NCBI GenBank assembly: GCA_002319075.1
Contig: NVQB01000001.1
Span: 1,302,001-1,366,000, forward strand
Direction of reading: 5' to 3'
Source: Sphingobacteriaceae bacterium
GTDB taxonomy: Bacteria > Bacteroidota > Bacteroidia > B-17B0 > Aurantibacillaceae
DNA: 64,000 nucleotides
This document shows, piece by piece, positions 52,667-61,982 of the stretch. Below the pieces are notes generated by a model. It was not told the DNA's origin and made no database searches. It worked only from the letters and a program-made list of their open reading frames with translations. The position numbers were made by a program, and so were the translations under genes. Each line of letters opens with the position of its first letter. Positions within the stretch are counted from its first letter, which is position 1.

Positions 52667-54586
52667 ATGATCAAAAAAAACGCCCTCATACTTTTAATAG
52701 CTGTTATTTTCTTAAAAGGGAATGCACAGGAAAAACCTTTGTCACAACAGATGGCTGCCACCATTATGGAACTCTGGAAAGATTCTATGAAAGTAAAAAT
52801 GGATGGACAGCCCGCGCCGTGGTCATACGAACAAGGTGTTGCATTGGAAGGATTCGAAGTACTATGGAAAAATACTGCTGATGCACGCTATTTTGATTAC
52901 ATAAAAAAAGCTATGGATTTTTTCGTGAAAGAAGATGGAACTATCCGTCGTCTGAAAGAAAATGAATACAATATTGACAATGTAAAAAATGGTCGCTCTC
53001 TGATTTTACTTTATCACGTCACCAATCACTATAAATACCTCAAAGCCGCGCAAATTTTAAGAAATCAATTAAGAACCCATCCGCGCACTTCTGAAGGTGG
53101 ATTCTGGCATAAAAATATTTATCCACACCAAATGTGGCTCGACGGACTTTATATGGCAGAGCCATTTTACGCTGAATATGCAGCGGCTTTTAACGAACCT
53201 AAAGCTTTTGATGATATTGCCGCGCAATTCATCCTGATGGAGAAACATGCGCGCAATTCTAAAACAGGTTTGTTATACCATGGCTGGGACGAATCTAAAG
53301 GAATGAAATGGGCGGATGAAACCACCGGCTGCTCACCTAATTTTTGGGCGAGAGCTATTGGCTGGTATGCCATGGCCTTAGTAGATGTGCTTGATAATTT
53401 TCCGGAGACCCACCCAAAAAGAGATTCCCTTATTTCCATTCTTAATCGTGTATGCACCGCAGTTGAAAAAGTTCAGGACCCTGCAACCGGACTCTGGTAC
53501 CAGGTAATCGATAAACCAACAGGTAAAGGAAATTATTTTGAGTCTTCTGCATCTTGCATGTTCACTTACGCCTTCGCTAAAGGGGTTAGAAAAGGCTATC
53601 TGAATGAATCGTATTTAAAAGCTGCGAATAAAGCATATGAAGGTATTAAGAAAGAATTTATTGAAAAGCGTTCTGAAGGAAAAATTAATTTAAAAGGAAC
53701 TTGCAGCGTTGCAGGCCTGGGAGGCAGAAAATATAGAAGTGGGAGTTATGAATACTATTTGAGCGAGCCTGTTGTAACAAATGATCCTAAAGGTGTTGGG
53801 TCATTTTTATTAGCAGCTAATGAGATGGAAATGGCCTCCACAGTGGCGTTGGGAAAAGGTAAAACCGTTCTCCTCGATAATTATTTCAATAAAGAAACAA
53901 AAACAGATTCTTCGGGTTTTACCTTCGACCATCATTACGTTTGGAATGAAGAAGAACTAAACGGATTTTCATTCTTCGCGCATGTTTTTAATAAATATGG
54001 TGTAAAAACACTTCAATCGAAAGAACAACCTGCTCCTGCTCTTCTTGCTAAAAGCAACATCTACATAATTGTCGATCCGGATAATAAAAAAGAAAGTGCT
54101 AACCCTAATTTTATAACGGATAAAAACATAAAGGATATCTACGATTGGGTTAAAAATGGTGGCGTTCTTTTATTATTCGCTAACGACACAGGTCATACAG
54201 AATTACCCGGCATTAACAAGCTGGCCGCGAAATTTGGAATTCATTACAAAGATCAGCCTATTAACATGCTCAACGGAAAAGAATATGAAAAGGGTGCAGT
54301 AATGATATCTCCAAACAACGAAATTTTTCCGCACGTAAAAAAGATTTATGCAAAGGAAGTTGCTCCTGTTGAAGTAAAATCGCCCGCAAAACTGGTGCTC
54401 TCAAAAGGAAATGACGGAGTGATCGCTGTTTCCAGGGTTGGAAAAGGAACAGTATTTGCAATTGGAGACCCCTGGTTATACAACGAATATATAGATGACC
54501 GTAAAATTTCAGCCAATGAATACGAAAATTATAAAGCCGCTGAAGATCTTGTAAACTGGGCTATAAAACAACTACAAAAAAAATAA
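52667..54586 (+). CDS. GH105 unsaturated uronyl hydrolase with C-terminal DUF4350-like domain
   Basis: A 639-residue exported protein from the ATG at 52667 (signal peptide IKKNALILLIAVIFLKGNAQ). Residues about 25-395 are a GH105 barrel: HQMWLDGLYMAEPFYAEYA with catalytic Asp, GLLYHGWDESK, PNFWARAIGWYAMALVDVLD and NYFESSASCMFTYA. Residues about 405-639 form a second domain (VLLDNYFNKETKTDSSG, IYIIVDPDNKKE, VKNGGVLLLFANDTGH, GKGTVFAIGDPWLYNEY), resembling the GATase1-like DUF4350 fold. Its role is unknown; it may bind glycan or protein. The gene overlaps the pectinesterase by one base. Confidence 0.85.
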   Translation: MIKKNALILLIAVIFLKGNAQEKPLSQQMAATIMELWKDSMKVKMDGQPAPWSYEQGVALEGFEVLWKNTADARYFDYIKKAMDFFVKEDGTIRRLKENEYNIDNVKNGRSLILLYHVTNHYKYLKAAQILRNQLRTHPRTSEGGFWHKNIYPHQMWLDGLYMAEPFYAEYAAAFNEPKAFDDIAAQFILMEKHARNSKTGLLYHGWDESKGMKWADETTGCSPNFWARAIGWYAMALVDVLDNFPETHPKRDSLISILNRVCTAVEKVQDPATGLWYQVIDKPTGKGNYFESSASCMFTYAFAKGVRKGYLNESYLKAANKAYEGIKKEFIEKRSEGKINLKGTCSVAGLGGRKYRSGSYEYYLSEPVVTNDPKGVGSFLLAANEMEMASTVALGKGKTVLLDNYFNKETKTDSSGFTFDHHYVWNEEELNGFSFFAHVFNKYGVKTLQSKEQPAPALLAKSNIYIIVDPDNKKESANPNFITDKNIKDIYDWVKNGGVLLLFANDTGHTELPGINKLAAKFGIHYKDQPINMLNGKEYEKGAVMISPNNEIFPHVKKIYAKEVAPVEVKSPAKLVLSKGNDGVIAVSRVGKGTVFAIGDPWLYNEYIDDRKISANEYENYKAAEDLVNWAIKQLQKK

Positions 54587-55617
54587 TGCCGGTACCAACT
54601 AAAATATCCGTTTTTGTTTGCATTGCTTTTCTTAGCATTGCAACTTGCTTTGCGCAGTCAAAAAAAATCATTGTATCTCAAACTGGTCCTGCTGACTTTA
54701 AGAGTATTCAGGCTGCCATTGCAAGCTTAAGCGATTCTTCAGCAACCCCAAGAACTATTTTTATTAAAAAAGGAACCTACAACGAAAAAATTTATATTGA
54801 GAAGCACAATATTATTTTAGAAGGGGAAGACAAAGAAAATACAATTGTTACCTACGCTATTGCGCGTGACGAGTGGAAATGCGAGCACCCTGGAGACTGG
54901 GGAGTTGCGACGGTTAACATTGATGGCAATGATGTCACTTTTAAAAACATGACTTTCATTAATAGTTACGGTTTCGACTGGAAAGCTGACAAAGTTATTT
55001 ATTGCCCCACCGATACTTTTTCGGATCATTCAAAAAAGATAAACCGTTTCGGTCACCAGATGACCGTTAGAACGATGAAAGCTACGCGTTTCAAGGCAGT
55101 TAATTGTGTGTTCAGATCCTATGCAGGTGATACAATGAGCCCCTGGAATGTAAAATACGGACTGTTTTATTTTAAGGATTGCACCATGGAAGGTGGCGTT
55201 GATTTCTATTGTCCGAGAGGCTGGGCTTACGCGGATAACTGCAAATTTATAGCTACACGCGGCGATGCAGCGATATGGCACGACGGATCACATACCGAAG
55301 ACTCAAAAACAGTTTTAAACAATTGCTCCTTTGAAGGCTACGATAAATTTGTTTTGGGGCGTTATCACCGCGATGCACAATTTTACTTACTGAACTGTAA
55401 GTTCGCGGCGAACATGAAAGACACTACGATCTACCGTGTTGCCACAAAAAATGTAATCCGTTGGGGACACCGCGTTTATTTTTATAACTGTCACAAAGAA
55501 GGTGGCGACTATAAATGGTTTTCAGATAACATTCAAACAGCAGCCGGTTCGCCTGATCCAAAAAAAATTGACCCCTACTGGGTTTTTGGAAAAAGGTGGA
55601 ATCCACTAATAGACTAG
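54586..55617 (+). CDS. CE8 pectinesterase (pectin methylesterase)
   Basis: A 343-residue exported beta-helix esterase removing methyl groups from homogalacturonan. The signal peptide ends near residue 24 (ATCFAQ). CE8 motifs: VSQTGPADFKSIQAAIASLS, RTIFIKKGTYNEKIYIEK, the YAGDTMSPW segment for the usual GxQDTL, the catalytic Asp in EGGVDFYCPRGWAYADNC (GxVDFIFG equivalent) and LGRYHRDAQFYLLNCKF for the LGRPW region. The AGDT replacement of the QDT glutamine is a departure from plant and proteobacterial enzymes. Its start overlaps the preceding stop (TAATG). Confidence 0.9.
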   Translation: MPVPTKISVFVCIAFLSIATCFAQSKKIIVSQTGPADFKSIQAAIASLSDSSATPRTIFIKKGTYNEKIYIEKHNIILEGEDKENTIVTYAIARDEWKCEHPGDWGVATVNIDGNDVTFKNMTFINSYGFDWKADKVIYCPTDTFSDHSKKINRFGHQMTVRTMKATRFKAVNCVFRSYAGDTMSPWNVKYGLFYFKDCTMEGGVDFYCPRGWAYADNCKFIATRGDAAIWHDGSHTEDSKTVLNNCSFEGYDKFVLGRYHRDAQFYLLNCKFAANMKDTTIYRVATKNVIRWGHRVYFYNCHKEGGDYKWFSDNIQTAAGSPDPKKIDPYWVFGKRWNPLID

Positions 55618-55621
55618 TAAA

Positions 55622-57142
55622 ATGATTCTTTCGAAACAACATATAAGCAAAATAGTTCCTAATAAGGACCTTAAAATTCCAAACGAAAAACTTTTTTCTC
55701 TGCCTGAAAAAGTTCTGCAATTTGGAACAGGAGTTCTACTGCGTGGCCTGCCTGATCATTTGATTGATGAAGCAAACCGTAACGGTATTTTCAATGGGCG
55801 TATAGTAGTAGTTAAATCAACCGGCAAAGGCGGTACCGACGATTTTGATAAGCAGGGAGGTTTATACACCCTATGTGTTCGCGGTTTAGATAAGGGTGTT
55901 CAGAAGGATGAAAAGATAATCAACGCATCCATTAGCCGTGTGCTTTCTGCCAAAGAAGACTGGAAAAAAATTATGACCTACGCTGCCGATAAAGATCTGC
56001 AGGTGATTATTTCAAACACTACCGAAACAGGCATAAAATTAGTTCGTGAAGGACTTCTATTCGCTTCGCCGCCAGAATCTTATCCAGGTAAATTAGTTGT
56101 CTTTCTTTACGAGCGTTTCAAAGTTTTTAAAGGAAATGCCTCAAGTGGCCTGGTAATTCTACCAACAGAACTAATTTCAGAAAACGGTAAACAACTTCGC
56201 ACAATTTGCATTCAACTAGCCGAGCTCAATCACTACGAAAGTGATTTTATCCACTGGTTGCAAACGGCTAACGATTTCTGCAATACCCTTGTAGACCGGA
56301 TTGTTCCCGGAGCACTTCCCGTAACAGAACACAGGGCAGTTGAAAAACAATTAGGGTATTCAGACAAATTGATGATAATGGCTGAGCCTTATTATTTATG
56401 GGCCATTGAAACCACAAATGAGCGCACTAAAAAAACATTATCCTTCGTTACAAAACAAAGTAATGCCATTATTTGCGACAACATTTATAAGTACAAAGAA
56501 ATCAAATTAAGACTTTTAAACGCGTCTCATACATTTAGCTGCGCATTAGCTCTGCAATTAGGTTTTACGACAGTTAAGCAAGCTATGGAAAATAAATTTT
56601 TCCGTAATTATATTTCAGGACTTATAGAGCAAGAGATAATTCCAGCCATTGTTGGAACTGAAATTACATTAGAAGAAGCGAAAGAATTTGCTTCAAAAGT
56701 GATTGACCGTTTCGCTAATCCTTTCATTGCACACGAATGGCTGAATATTTCGGCGCAGTATACGTTAAAACTAGTCTCACGCTGTATTAAGGTTATAGAG
56801 AATCATTACAAATTCTCTAAGACTGCCCCAAAAAACATTACACTCGGCTTTGCAGCTTACATTTTATTTATGAGGTCGCGAAAAAATGATGAAGGCAAAT
56901 TTATCGCGACTATTCGAGGCAAAGAATTTTTAATAACAGACGACAAAGCTTCAATACTTCATAAACACTGGCAGCTAGAGGACCCCTCAAAAGTCGTTAA
57001 AGCCATCTTAAAAGATGAAACACTTTGGGATATGGATCTGACAAATTTTCCAGACTTTGAAGAAAGTGTGCTAAGAGCAATGGATTCTTTAAGTGAAAAA
57101 AATACCGATACGCTGCTTGCGCACGCATTAACCACGCCTTAA
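55622..57142 (+). CDS. uxaB: tagaturonate reductase / altronate oxidoreductase
   Basis: Cytosolic NAD-dependent dehydrogenase of 506 residues reducing D-tagaturonate to D-altronate. It has the mannitol-dehydrogenase family Rossmann motif VLQFGTGVLLRGLPDHLIDEA (about 31-51), ISNTTETGI and EPYYLWAIET, and the C-terminal domain with KLRLLNASHTFSCALALQLG carrying the catalytic Lys/His. The length fits UxaB. It is 4 bp from the pectinesterase, and thus a cytosolic enzyme shares a transcript with exported pectin hydrolases. Confidence 0.92.
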   Translation: MILSKQHISKIVPNKDLKIPNEKLFSLPEKVLQFGTGVLLRGLPDHLIDEANRNGIFNGRIVVVKSTGKGGTDDFDKQGGLYTLCVRGLDKGVQKDEKIINASISRVLSAKEDWKKIMTYAADKDLQVIISNTTETGIKLVREGLLFASPPESYPGKLVVFLYERFKVFKGNASSGLVILPTELISENGKQLRTICIQLAELNHYESDFIHWLQTANDFCNTLVDRIVPGALPVTEHRAVEKQLGYSDKLMIMAEPYYLWAIETTNERTKKTLSFVTKQSNAIICDNIYKYKEIKLRLLNASHTFSCALALQLGFTTVKQAMENKFFRNYISGLIEQEIIPAIVGTEITLEEAKEFASKVIDRFANPFIAHEWLNISAQYTLKLVSRCIKVIENHYKFSKTAPKNITLGFAAYILFMRSRKNDEGKFIATIRGKEFLITDDKASILHKHWQLEDPSKVVKAILKDETLWDMDLTNFPDFEESVLRAMDSLSEKNTDTLLAHALTTP

Positions 57143-57183
57143 TTTAAACGAGACAACTAAATACTGTCACTAAAATAAAAAAC

Positions 57184-58833
57184 ATGAAACGCAGCGTTTT
57201 AAAAGTACATCCAAAAGATAACGTGATAGTAGCTTTGCAGGATCTTGCCAAAGGAAGCACTATCCAGCTGGATGGAAAAGAATACATCCTGCTGGAAGAT
57301 ATTCCTGCGAAACATAAATTTATCTCGGAGCCGGTAAAAATTCACGAACCTGTTATAATGTATGGTGTTTTAGTTGGAAAAGCTAAAGAAGATTTACAAG
57401 TTGGCGTACGCATCTCGACCGAAAATTTACATCACGCATCTAGTAGCTACGATTTAGGAGAACGAAGACTGGGTTGGAATGTTCCGGAAACAACTAAATT
57501 TAATGAAAGGACTTTTAATGGATATCACCGTTCCGACGGCAGTGTTGGGATCTCCAATTATTGGTTGATTATCCCCCTGGTGTTTTGCGAAAACAGAAAT
57601 GTAGAAGTTATGCGTGAAGCTTTATTGGATGAACTTGGATACGCGCGGCCAAAGAAATACAAAAAATTCACCGAGAATCTTATTAACTTATATAAAGCAG
57701 GAAAAAGTGTTGAAGAAATTCTTCAAACAGACTTTACTTCGTCGTTAACCGCTGCACAAACAAAATTATTTGAAAATATTGATGGCGTAAAGTTTCTCAC
57801 GCACGAAGGCGGCTGCGGCGGTATTCGTCAGGATTCACAAACCCTTTGCGGATTGCTTGCCGGATACATCACCCATCCAAATGTTGCCGGTGCAACTATC
57901 CTTAGTCTTGGTTGCCAAAATGCACAGGTAAGCATTTTACAGGAAGAAATTAAAAAACGCTCAGCAAATTTCGACAAACCTTTAATTGTTCTTGAACAAC
58001 AAAAAATAGGAAAAGAAACAGATCTTATTTCAAAAGGTATTCGTGAAACTTTCGGGGCTCTTATAGCAGCCAACGAAAACAAAAGGAAACCAGCACCCAT
58101 AAGCAAACTTGTTATAGGACTTGAATGTGGCGGATCAGATGGGTTCTCTGGAATCTCAGCTAATCCTGCAATCGGGTACACATCCGACCTTTTGATCGCA
58201 GCCGGCGGAAGTGTTATTCTCTCTGAGTTTCCGGAGCTCTGCGGTGTTGAACAGGAACTAAGTGACCGCTGCACAAATGTTGACATGGCAAAAAAATTTA
58301 TGCACCTCATGAAAACATATAACCAACGTGCAGAAGATGCCGGGAGCGGATTCTACATGAATCCATCACCGGGAAATATTAAAGATGGTTTGATTACAGA
58401 TGCTATTAAATCTGCGGGTGCAGCAAAAAAAGGCGGAACATCGCCAGTTGCGGACGTGCTGGATTACCCTGAACAAATAAAAAATCACGGTCTGAATTTA
58501 TTATGTACCCCCGGAAATGACGTAGAATCGACCACTGCCGAAGTAGGATCGGGTGCTACAATTGTATTATTCACAACAGGTCTCGGTACCCCAACCGGAA
58601 ATCCAATTGCCCCGGTTGTAAAACTGTCGAGTAACACTGCTCTATACAAAAAAATGCCAGATATCATTGATATTAACGCCGGGACTATTATTGATGGTGA
58701 AGAAACTATTGAGGAAGCGGGTGAACGCATTCTCGATTTTGTAATACGTGTAGCCAGCGGAGAACAAGAAGTTCTCTCGGTGAAAAACGGACAAGATGAT
58801 TTTATTCCCTGGAAGAGAGGGGTTTCTCTTTAA
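57184..58833 (+). CDS. uxaA: altronate dehydratase
   Basis: A 549-residue full-length UxaA: N-terminal SAF domain (about 1-95; VHPKDNVIVALQDLAKGST) joined to the catalytic dehydratase domain. Motifs: FNGYHRSDGSVGISNYWLI, LTHEGGCGGIRQDSQTLCGL, ILSLGCQNAQ, LECGGSDGFSGISANPAIG and NPSPGNIKDGL, which hold the metal-binding Cys/His residues. It converts D-altronate to 2-keto-3-deoxygluconate. It lies 41 bp after uxaB and 30 bp before uxaC. Confidence 0.94.
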   Translation: MKRSVLKVHPKDNVIVALQDLAKGSTIQLDGKEYILLEDIPAKHKFISEPVKIHEPVIMYGVLVGKAKEDLQVGVRISTENLHHASSSYDLGERRLGWNVPETTKFNERTFNGYHRSDGSVGISNYWLIIPLVFCENRNVEVMREALLDELGYARPKKYKKFTENLINLYKAGKSVEEILQTDFTSSLTAAQTKLFENIDGVKFLTHEGGCGGIRQDSQTLCGLLAGYITHPNVAGATILSLGCQNAQVSILQEEIKKRSANFDKPLIVLEQQKIGKETDLISKGIRETFGALIAANENKRKPAPISKLVIGLECGGSDGFSGISANPAIGYTSDLLIAAGGSVILSEFPELCGVEQELSDRCTNVDMAKKFMHLMKTYNQRAEDAGSGFYMNPSPGNIKDGLITDAIKSAGAAKKGGTSPVADVLDYPEQIKNHGLNLLCTPGNDVESTTAEVGSGATIVLFTTGLGTPTGNPIAPVVKLSSNTALYKKMPDIIDINAGTIIDGEETIEEAGERILDFVIRVASGEQEVLSVKNGQDDFIPWKRGVSL

Positions 58834-58863
58834 ACTAATTAAAACCACAAAAGTACTTAAGCA

Positions 58864-60300
58864 ATGAAAAAATTTTTAGACGATAATTTTTTACTACAAA
58901 GTTCAACGGCTCAGAACTTATATCATTACTATGCAAAAGATTTACCCATCATTGACTACCACTGCCATCTCTCACAAGCGTTAATAGCAGAAGATCATAA
59001 TTTTGAAAATCTTACAAAGATCTGGTTAGCCGGCGATCACTATAAATGGAGGGCTATGCGCACGAATGGTGTCGACGAGAGTTATATCACCGGCGATAAA
59101 AGCGATCTTGACAAATTTAAACAATGGGCTAAAACGGTTCCGTATACTTTGAGAAATCCACTTTATCATTGGACCCATCTTGAACTTCAACGCTACTTTA
59201 ACATTCACTATTCATTAAATAACGAAACAGCGCAGGACATTTATGATGAATGTACTGCAAAACTTCAGACTTCAGATTACAGCGTAAGAAATTTACTTCG
59301 TAAGATGAATGTTGCATTAATTTGCACAACCGACGATCCCATAGATAATCTGGCTGATCATGCAAAATTGAAAAAAGAAAGCTTTGAAATTCCGATTCTG
59401 CCGGCATTCAGACCAGATAATGCAATGAATGTAGACAACATTGAAGTATTTAATGCCTATGTAAAAAAAGTAGAAAAGACCTCTAATGTTTCCGTATCCA
59501 ACTTCAGCGATTATGTAAAGGCACTTAAAAGTCGTCACGACTTTTTTGCAGAGATTGGCTGCACCGTTTCTGACCATGGTTTAGAAGAAATCTATGCCGA
59601 AAATTATACGACTATAGAAATCGAAAAAATATTTTCTGAAATACTTTTAGGAACCGAAGTTAGCCTCGAAGATAAACGCAAATTTAAATCGGCCATGCTC
59701 GTTTTATTTGCTGAATGGGATTTTGAAAAAGGCTGGACACAACAATACCATCTTGGCGCCATTCGCAACAATAATTTACGCATGATTAAAAGCCTGGGCC
59801 CCGACACGGGTTGGGATTCTATCGGAGACTTTCAGCAGGCAAAATCATTAGCGAAATTTTTAGGACGATTAGATGCCGAAAACAAACTTACCAAGACCAT
59901 CATCTACAATCTTAATCCCGCTGACAATGAAGTTATGGCTACCATGATCGGTAACTTTAACGACGGATCGATGGCCGGTAAAGTGCAATGGGGCTCGGCA
60001 TGGTGGTTTCTCGATCAAAAAGACGGAATGACCAAACAAATAAACGCCCTTTCCAACATGGGCTTAGTAAGTAAATTTATCGGAATGCTTACCGACTCCC
60101 GAAGTTTTCTTTCCTATCCACGTCACGAATATTTCAGAAGATTGCTGTGTAATTTATTTGGAGAAGAAATCGAAAACGGCGAGTTGCCAAATGATATGGA
60201 GTGGACCGGTAAAATAATAAAAGACATCTGTTTCCATAATGCACAAAATTATTTCGGCTGGAAATCACTAACGAACGTAAAAACTTTAAATAACCAATGA
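58864..60300 (+). CDS. uxaC: glucuronate/galacturonate isomerase
   Basis: A 478-residue uronate isomerase of the amidohydrolase fold, converting D-galacturonate to D-tagaturonate (and glucuronate to fructuronate). Signature regions: LPIIDYHCHLSQALIAEDHN with metal His residues, WLAGDHYKWRAMRTNGVDE, CTTDDPIDNL, TQYHLGAIRNNN-like QQYHLGAIRNNNLRM and MLTDSRSFLSYPRHEYFRR. All segments are conserved. Its stop overlaps the kduD start (ATGA). Confidence 0.95.
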   Translation: MKKFLDDNFLLQSSTAQNLYHYYAKDLPIIDYHCHLSQALIAEDHNFENLTKIWLAGDHYKWRAMRTNGVDESYITGDKSDLDKFKQWAKTVPYTLRNPLYHWTHLELQRYFNIHYSLNNETAQDIYDECTAKLQTSDYSVRNLLRKMNVALICTTDDPIDNLADHAKLKKESFEIPILPAFRPDNAMNVDNIEVFNAYVKKVEKTSNVSVSNFSDYVKALKSRHDFFAEIGCTVSDHGLEEIYAENYTTIEIEKIFSEILLGTEVSLEDKRKFKSAMLVLFAEWDFEKGWTQQYHLGAIRNNNLRMIKSLGPDTGWDSIGDFQQAKSLAKFLGRLDAENKLTKTIIYNLNPADNEVMATMIGNFNDGSMAGKVQWGSAWWFLDQKDGMTKQINALSNMGLVSKFIGMLTDSRSFLSYPRHEYFRRLLCNLFGEEIENGELPNDMEWTGKIIKDICFHNAQNYFGWKSLTNVKTLNNQ

Positions 60301-61064
60301 GTCTAAACATTTTTGACCTAAAAGGCAAAACCGCTTTAATAACAGGGGGTAACAAAGGTATTGGAAAAGGCATGGCGCTGGGCCTGGCTGAAGCTGGAGC
60401 AGATATTCTCGTGGTATCTTCCTCCATAGAATTAGAAGGCAGCGCCATTGAAAAAGAAGTGCGCGCGTTGGGTCGCAATTTTAAAGCTTACCAGGCAGAT
60501 TTTACAGATCGCAGCAGTCTTTATGCTTTCATTGATAAAGTTCAGAAAGAAAATAAAACAATAGATATTCTTTGTAACAATGCGGGTACCATTATGCGCA
60601 AACCGGCAGCTGAGCACCCGGATGAATATTGGGATAAAGTTCTTGCGATAAATCTTGATTCACAATTTATTCTGGCAAGAGAGATCGGAAAAAAAATGAT
60701 CGAACAAAAAAGTGGAAAAATAATTTTCACGTGTTCTTTACTGAGTTTTCAGGGCGGAATAAATGTTCCCGGATACGCTGCAAGCAAAGGCGCTGTAGCC
60801 AGTCTTGTGAAAGCACTTGCAAACGAATGGGCATCAAAAGGAATTAATGTTAACGGAATCGCTCCAGGATATATTGCTACAGACAACACAGAAGCACTTC
60901 GCAACGATGCAGAGCGCAGCAAATCAATTTTGGAAAGAATACCTGCAGGCCGATGGGGAGAAGCGGAAGATTTTAAAGGTCCTGCCGTATTTCTCGCGTC
61001 ACGCTCTTCAAATTATATAAATGGCACCATACTTACCGTTGACGGCGGTTGGATGGGAAGATAA
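60297..61064 (+). CDS. kduD: 2-dehydro-3-deoxy-D-gluconate 5-dehydrogenase (SDR)
   Basis: A 255-residue short-chain dehydrogenase reducing 2,5-diketo-3-deoxygluconate to 2-keto-3-deoxygluconate. Motifs: TGGNKGIGKGMALGL (TGxxxGxG), CNNAGT, catalytic Tyr160/Lys164 in GYAASKGAV, ATDNTEALR and the KduD-typical ERIPAGRWGEAEDFKGPAVF and VDGGWMGR end. Coupled to uxaC by a 4-bp overlap. It completes the unsaturated-uronate branch with KduI downstream. Confidence 0.93.
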   Translation: MSLNIFDLKGKTALITGGNKGIGKGMALGLAEAGADILVVSSSIELEGSAIEKEVRALGRNFKAYQADFTDRSSLYAFIDKVQKENKTIDILCNNAGTIMRKPAAEHPDEYWDKVLAINLDSQFILAREIGKKMIEQKSGKIIFTCSLLSFQGGINVPGYAASKGAVASLVKALANEWASKGINVNGIAPGYIATDNTEALRNDAERSKSILERIPAGRWGEAEDFKGPAVFLASRSSNYINGTILTVDGGWMGR

Positions 61065-61076
61065 CAGCGACGCAGG

Positions 61077-61092
61077 CCCGTTAAAAAACGGG
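61077..61092 (+). other. short hairpin between kduD and kduI
   Basis: CCCGTT-AAAA-AACGGG forms a 6-bp stem with a tetraloop 12 bp after the kduD stop. No T tract follows (ACGCTTGACTAG), so it is not a classical terminator; it could be an mRNA processing or stability element in this unusually wide (87-bp) gap. Confidence 0.4.
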
Positions 61093-61151
61093 ACGCTTGA
61101 CTAGTGGTAATAAAAAAAAGAATTAAAGTTTAGAACAAACATAAACACACT

Positions 61152-61982
61152 ATGGAAATCAGATTTGAACACCATCCTAAAGAAGTAAGCAGGATGAATA
61201 CCGAAGAATTACGTAATGCATTTCTCGTTGAAAAATGTATAGTTAACGACGAGATCAACTATATGTATTCGCATTATGACCGCGTAATTATAGGTGGGGC
61301 AAAACCTGTACACAAAACACTTGTGCTACAAAATGATCCGGAATTGCGTTCTGACTATTTTTTAGAACGTCGTGAACTCGGAATCATTAATGTGGGTGGT
61401 AGCGGTAGCGTTGAAGCAGATGGAATTAAACACGATCTTGAAAAATTAAGTTGTTTATACCTTGGCAAAGGCACAAAAAAAGTTTCTTTCAAAAGCAAAG
61501 ATCCTAAAAATCCTGCCAGCTTTTTTTTGATGTCAACACCGGCACATTTTATCTATCCTAATACCGTAATGCACAAAGAAAGTGCCTCGCCGGTAAATCT
61601 TGGTGATGGATCTACATCTAACAAAAGAACCATCTACAAATACATTCACCTGGAAGGCATTCGCAGCTGTCAATTGGTAATGGGTTTAACCGTTCTTGAA
61701 AATGGAAGTGTTTGGAATTCGGTTCCTCCACATACGCATACACGCAGAACAGAAGTTTATTTTTATTTCGATCTACCAGAACAACAACGTTTGTTCCACT
61801 ACATGGGCGAACCAACAGAGACAAGACATTTACTTATGAAAAATCATCAGGCGGTTATTTCTCCACCCTGGTCGGTACACTTTGGAAGTGGAACTTCTAA
61901 TTATGCTTTCATATGGGCAATGGCCGGTGAAAATCAAGTGTACAGTGATATGGATGCTCTGGCCGTAACCGATCTTAAATAA
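61152..61982 (+). CDS. kduI: 5-keto-4-deoxyuronate isomerase
   Basis: A 276-residue zinc-dependent cupin isomerase converting 4-deoxy-L-threo-5-hexosulose uronate to 2,5-diketo-3-deoxygluconate. Motifs: LGIINVGGSGSVEADG, YLGKGTKKVSFKS, the metal-binding PPHTHTRRTEVYFYFDLP and PPWSVHFGSGTSNYAFIWAM. The length and all ligands match KduI. It acts on the products of the PL22 lyase and GH105 hydrolases. It shares one base with kdgK. Confidence 0.95.
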   Translation: MEIRFEHHPKEVSRMNTEELRNAFLVEKCIVNDEINYMYSHYDRVIIGGAKPVHKTLVLQNDPELRSDYFLERRELGIINVGGSGSVEADGIKHDLEKLSCLYLGKGTKKVSFKSKDPKNPASFFLMSTPAHFIYPNTVMHKESASPVNLGDGSTSNKRTIYKYIHLEGIRSCQLVMGLTVLENGSVWNSVPPHTHTRRTEVYFYFDLPEQQRLFHYMGEPTETRHLLMKNHQAVISPPWSVHFGSGTSNYAFIWAMAGENQVYSDMDALAVTDLK

